Origin: Rhizophagus irregularis
Taxonomy: Eukaryota; Glomeromycota; Glomeromycetes; Glomerales; Glomeraceae
Assembly (NCBI RefSeq): GCF_026210795.1
Contig: NC_089438.1
Span: 1,447,501-1,511,500 of the forward strand
Direction: 5' to 3'
Length of the DNA stretch: 64,000 nucleotides
This document shows positions 60,095 through 64,000 of the stretch, in pieces. Below the pieces are notes generated by a model. It searched no databases. It had not been told where the DNA came from and was given only the letters and a program-made list of their open reading frames with translations. The number at the start of each line of letters is the position of its first letter. The stretch's first letter is position 1. Position numbers and translations under genes: made by a program.

Positions 60095-61252
60095 TTATTC
60101 ATTATTATTATTATTACTATTATTGTTAATAACAACAACATCTTCAATGTCATCATCAACGATGATAACATCATTTTCTGCTTCATTATCACCTTCATTA
60201 ATTACATTAATAATTTCTTCAACTATATTAAATGATCCATTTGAATTATCATCAGTTTGGGCTAAACTTTCTAAAGCAGATATAGCCAATTGGTCTTTTA
60301 ATTTTTCAGCTTTTAAACATTCATCACATTTAAAATTAGCTTGAATATTACCATTATCAGTACATTCAAAACAACCAAAAACACTCCATTTTTGTTCATG
60401 TAAGTCTCCACTACAAGTAATTAAGAAACTGGCTTGTTTCTGATTACAAAAGTCACACCAAGGAACTTTAACCGTAGCCTTAAGATCATTTGACAATTTT
60501 TGTAATGTAGATTCTAAAGAAGTTTTTTGGGGGGGAGCCCACCAAATCCAAAAATCATGATCAAGATACCAATAAATTGTCGTTAAGTGGCAAATAGATT
60601 TTTTTACAACTGTAGAAAGTCGTCCCTCAACACTCTTTTCTTCTTGAACTTGTACTTCTTGATTCCGTTCATTTACTTGTTCATTTGCTTGTTCATTTGT
60701 TTGTTCATTTGCTTGTTCATTTGTTTGTTCATTTGCTGATTCATTTACTTGATCATTTACCTGTTCATTTGTTTGCTGTTCACCCTTTTCACCATATAAT
60801 TCTTCAAGAAGATTTTTAACGATTTCCATGTCCAGATCCTTATAGGTTCTTAAATGTAAACTTTTAAGATTTATACAATTCTTCAATATAACTTTTAAAC
60901 TTTCTTTATTAATATTAATGTCATTAATAAATAATTCTCTTATATAGTTTTTTGTGTCATTTGGTATATTATGATAAAATATTTTCGGTATAGTAAAATT
61001 GGTAATGTTTTTTAATGAATTTAGATTTAATTTTGACCATAAAATATCATGATTAAATATAAAATGGTTAAAATTTTTACAAACACTTGATAGTATCATT
61101 GTACGAGTTTGTAAGGACGTTAATAGTAATATTTTTCCCAATATTTCTGGTGGTAAACGAAGAATCATTTGCTGGTTCTCTACCGAATTTGTTGTATTCA
61201 TCGTTAAAACTTTGATCTGAGAAGTGTGGTTATAATTCATAGCTTCATTCAT
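60095..61252 (-). CDS. F-box protein with NEQT repeats and Cys-rich domain
   Basis: An intronless 385-residue ORF. An F-box (LRLPPEILGKILLLTSLQTR, then LSSVCKNFNHFIF) occupies residues 31-80 and should bind Skp1. Residues about 157-195 are tandem four-residue repeats of the NEQT/NEQA/NEQV type, encoded by a 12-base repeat. Next is an aromatic segment (IYWYLDHDFWIWWAPP) and a Cys-rich region (WCDFC, CSGDLH, FGCFEC, FKCDEC), which could form a zinc-binding module of paired CxxC knuckles. The C-terminus is Asp- and Asn-rich. Start choice: two nearby Mets exist (residues 1 and 18); the second lies closer to the F-box. Confidence 0.85.
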   Translation of the reverse strand: MNEAMNYNHTSQIKVLTMNTTNSVENQQMILRLPPEILGKILLLTSLQTRTMILSSVCKNFNHFIFNHDILWSKLNLNSLKNITNFTIPKIFYHNIPNDTKNYIRELFINDININKESLKVILKNCINLKSLHLRTYKDLDMEIVKNLLEELYGEKGEQQTNEQVNDQVNESANEQTNEQANEQTNEQANEQVNERNQEVQVQEEKSVEGRLSTVVKKSICHLTTIYWYLDHDFWIWWAPPQKTSLESTLQKLSNDLKATVKVPWCDFCNQKQASFLITCSGDLHEQKWSVFGCFECTDNGNIQANFKCDECLKAEKLKDQLAISALESLAQTDDNSNGSFNIVEEIINVINEGDNEAENDVIIVDDDIEDVVVINNNSNNNNNE

Positions 61253-61727
61253 TCATATTATTTTTAAAATCATATGATGTATTTACTGCGGATTATGACA
61301 TTTATGTGCATTATATGAATTATGCGACATCACATAAATAAATGTAGATCATCATTCAATACGCAGCTGTCTGTTGGTAATCATAATGGTAATTACTAGG
61401 TAAACTGTAACCATTAAACGCCCGGGATAAAGCGGACGATACGCAGCAGCGGTTACACGGCTACAGAATGGTTAGCGCTTGCAACTTGAGATCAAGAAAC
61501 ACTATACATTTGTTCCTTTTATTAAAAGTCTAACTTTTACTTTCTATTTTTTATTTATTTATTTTATTTTATTTTATTTTTTTTTTTGACAATTCCTTTT
61601 TTTTGATTCTACGGACAAAAGAATTTAGAACTGATTGGAAAATAAAAGTGGTCTTTTTCGTTTTTTGTTCCAATTTTAATTAATTGTTTTTAAGTGTTTA
61701 GAGTTCTATTGCATCTTTCCTTTTCTT
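61253..61727. promoter_or_regulatory. Divergent promoter region with GC-rich core
   Basis: It separates the starts of two divergent genes. A clearly GC-richer block at 61418-61500 (cgcccgggataaagcggacg, cagcagcggttacacggc) contrasts with the AT-rich flanks and may hold shared control sites. A pyrimidine-rich leader precedes the plus-strand start. Confidence 0.45.
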
Positions 61728-64000
61728 ATGGACGAGAACAAGTCACAACCTCTCCATGTTACAGGAATACTCACTTATCGTATACAAAGACAAGTTGAAT
61801 TTTTATTGTTAAACGATACTTTTTCTCATAAAAAACATTGGACCGCACCAAAGGGTACAGTAATTCGTCAAGAAGACGAAGTAAAGTGTGTATTATTATT
61901 AATTATATAGATAAATAGATTAAGACTTAACAGTAAAACCTTTTAAATTTTCTACGCGTCATTGTCTCGTATAATGATGTCTCTTGTGTTCCACGTTAGT
62001 TTTGATCTACATTAAATAATCAAAAATAATATAAGTTTCTTTTCTTTATTCTTTTTTTTTAGATGCGCTCTTCGTAATACTATCGAAACTACTGCTCTTT
62101 CCGTAAGAGATTTAAGAATTGAAGAAGGCTTTAGAGCTGAAATAACTTATCTTTCCGGAACACGGTAAATTATTTTAATTTATGTTATTTAAATAACTTC
62201 TCCTAAAATGTTTAATAAATTTTTAATTGATTTACATTAGACCCAAAAGAGTTGTTTATTACCTTGCACAAGTATCAGATAATGCTCGCGTTTATACTAC
62301 CGGCGAGGGTCTCAATTTCGCGTGGTTACCCCTTAATCTTGCTATTGAAAAAGCATTATATAAAAGCATGCAAGAGGTTATCAAGAAGGCATCAATTTTT
62401 ATTGAAAACAATAAACTTAAAAATACTGAACCTTCACAAAGGTCTAGATCTGATAAACATCAAATCACCAGCGATAGGTTAGATCATAAAATGAAGAATT
62501 TAAATTTGGCTTTACCTTTAGATTCTCAACGTCAAGCAATGTCTGAACAAAGGCTTAAGCTTGCACGCAAACAACGTCAGAATCAGAATCAATCCGAAAA
62601 AAATAGTAATGGAAATGGAAATGGAAGCGTGAATAATAGTAACGGACTAAACAGTGGTTACGCATCCCCACTTCATTCTCCTGTTATGCAATTTGAAAAT
62701 CCGCTTTATAAAACGAGATTATGTGAACGTTTTGAAACCGAAGGGTATTGTCCATATGGAACTAAATGTACTTTCGCTCATGGTACCGTTGAGTTAAGAG
62801 AGAGACCAGCAAATGTTGAAGAGAAAACTGATAATTCTTCTACTGTAAAAGATGGACCTGAAAATCCTTTGTACAAAACTCGTTTATGCGAAAGATTTAT
62901 GAAAGAAAATTTTTGTCAGTACGGGCCTAAATGTAATTTCGCTCATGGGGAACATGAGTTGAGAGATAGACCAAATGCTATTCGTGGGGATAATGGCAGC
63001 GAACGTGAATCTCCTGAGCCTCATCATCAAAATCAACGTTCTACTAATCAACAGCATCATCAATCTGAACAATATCATGGTCGTTATCAACATCCACATC
63101 ATCAAGCACGTCTTAATGGCGTTAATAATAATGATCTTGAAAAGAGAACTATTCCCGCAAGTCCTGGAATCGGTGGAGGGTTTCGTTCTGAAATTCAGAA
63201 TGGTATTTTAGGGCGTATTCCAACGATAGTGAATACCGATTCGCATTCTACGGGACATAATGGGTAATTTTTTTTTTTTAATTTAATGTTATTAGCATTA
63301 TGTGAACGATTTACATCTTGCAATATATTTTGTAAGAAATTATTGTAGTTAGACGTATATCGAGATATTCGTGCAATGAATCGTATACATATTCTTTGAT
63401 ATATAACACGCATAATAGTTTTTATAATGCCATTGTCCTAATATACTTTTTAAGACTGTTTGTTGTTCTGTCTTTTTAGTACTCATGTAGAAGAATCCAA
63501 ATCCGAAACAGCTGAAGAAGATAAAAAAGTGGAAGAAACGCAAAAAGAAAATAAGGTTGAAAATGAACACGTTAAAGAGCCAAATAATAGACTGAAAGAA
63601 TATGAAGAAAATTCTGAGACAAGGAATAAGGATTCGTCTACTGCATCTTCTACTGTGTCTAAACCTACCAGTAACTCCAAACGTCGTGTTAATGTTAGTG
63701 TAGATGAAAAGGTAATTATTTCCTTGATATATAAAGATTACATTTTTAAATTGTAATTACTTACTTTTTCACTTATTGATGAAGCCATGGATGCAAGTTG
63801 TCGAACTTTCAAATGTTGAACTTGAACGACTAGGAAAGATGTAAATAAATATTTTTATAGTTGTTAGAATCTGTATTTGCGTGAGAAGATCTTACTTTTC
63901 TAAAACTTATTTATTTTTAAACTATATATTGACAAAATTTCCACCATATTCTAGTAAAAAGGCTGATCATGTACCTAGTTCTCCAGATGATAATATTATT
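61728..64000 (+). CDS. Nudix-like plus tandem CCCH zinc-finger protein (3' end missing)
   Basis: Six exons so far: 61728-61885, 62063-62164, 62241-63263, 63480-63711, 63785-63840, 63955 to the window end (539 residues, open). Residues 1-130 have the fold order of an Ap4A-hydrolase-type Nudix domain (GILTYRIQ, HWTAPKGTV, RVVYYLAQV, FAWLPLNLAI). However, the Nudix box reads G43-x5-E49-x7-R57-N-T-I-E61-T-T-A-L, lacking key catalytic glutamates and the late glycine. Two CCCH fingers follow (LCERFETEGYCPYGTKC.. and LCERFMKENFCQYGPKC.., both C-x8-C-x5-C-x3-H with a YKTRL lead-in), as in TIS11/ZFP36 mRNA-decay factors. A Gln/His-rich and then a Glu/Lys-rich tail follows. Probable role: binding AU-rich mRNA; the Nudix-like part may sense nucleotides or caps without hydrolysing them. 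Confidence 0.88.

Noticed and set aside
61440-61500. tRNA-like GC-rich block (ggttagcgc-containing)
   Set aside because: It has a D-arm-like stretch, but there is no T-loop, no acceptor pairing and no coherent anticodon arm.

Overview
The window is very AT-rich eukaryotic nuclear DNA with intron-dense genes (GT-AG introns of roughly 60-110 bases). It most resembles an arbuscular mycorrhizal fungus of the Rhizophagus type. The evidence is isolated fungal-type 5S rRNA genes, a zinc-ribbon protein kinase with HCD in place of HRD, F-box proteins, Uma2-like and other multi-copy family remnants, and many small inverted-repeat transposons. The species is inferred, not proven.

Layout. Bases 1-5 kb are repeat-rich: an A-rich degenerate satellite, a decayed Tc1/mariner transposase, a hAT-like MITE with target duplication, and one arm of a long dispersed inverted duplication whose partner lies at 16.1-16.9 kb. 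A seven-pass membrane protein gene (minus) lies at 5.2-6.7 kb. An intronless PY-motif membrane protein gene (plus) follows at 10.6 kb, then two 5S rRNA genes in a 663-bp tandem duplication (12.2-13.5 kb) and an F-box/LRR-like gene (14.0 kb). Two tandemly duplicated genes for 40- and 42-residue cysteine-rich, metallothionein-like peptides lie at 17.1 and 19.9 kb; both are too small and too spliced to be seen as ORFs. A second polytopic membrane protein is at 22.2-23.5 kb. At 25.8-28.2 kb an alkaline-phosphatase-superfamily phosphodiesterase and a protein kinase are joined by an in-phase intron and may be one protein.

Bases 30.8-40.4 kb are a degraded accessory zone: short direct repeats, a broken multi-copy gene interrupted by a MITE-like element containing TTAGGG-like telomeric repeats, a LINE reverse-transcriptase fragment, several MITEs and an Uma2-like pseudogene. 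Single genes follow at 41.1 kb (serine/asparagine repeat protein) and 43.1 kb (YTP1-like).

From 45.8 kb to the end the window is gene-dense and conserved: UFD1, a carnitine/acylcarnitine mitochondrial carrier, a DNAJC11-like J-protein, a VanZ-like membrane protein, a hypothetical protein, a 1578-residue protein fusing an N-terminal membrane region to an IML2/TTC39 domain, an F-box/cysteine-rich protein, and a Nudix-like plus tandem CCCH zinc-finger protein running off the end. Exon models were built by hand and checked for phase; no database search was possible. The most unusual items are the fast-changing cysteine-rich pair with exon-flanking inverted repeats, the phosphodiesterase-kinase join, the Nudix-like/CCCH fusion with a degenerate Nudix box, the membrane-IML2 fusion, and the telomere-repeat MITE.
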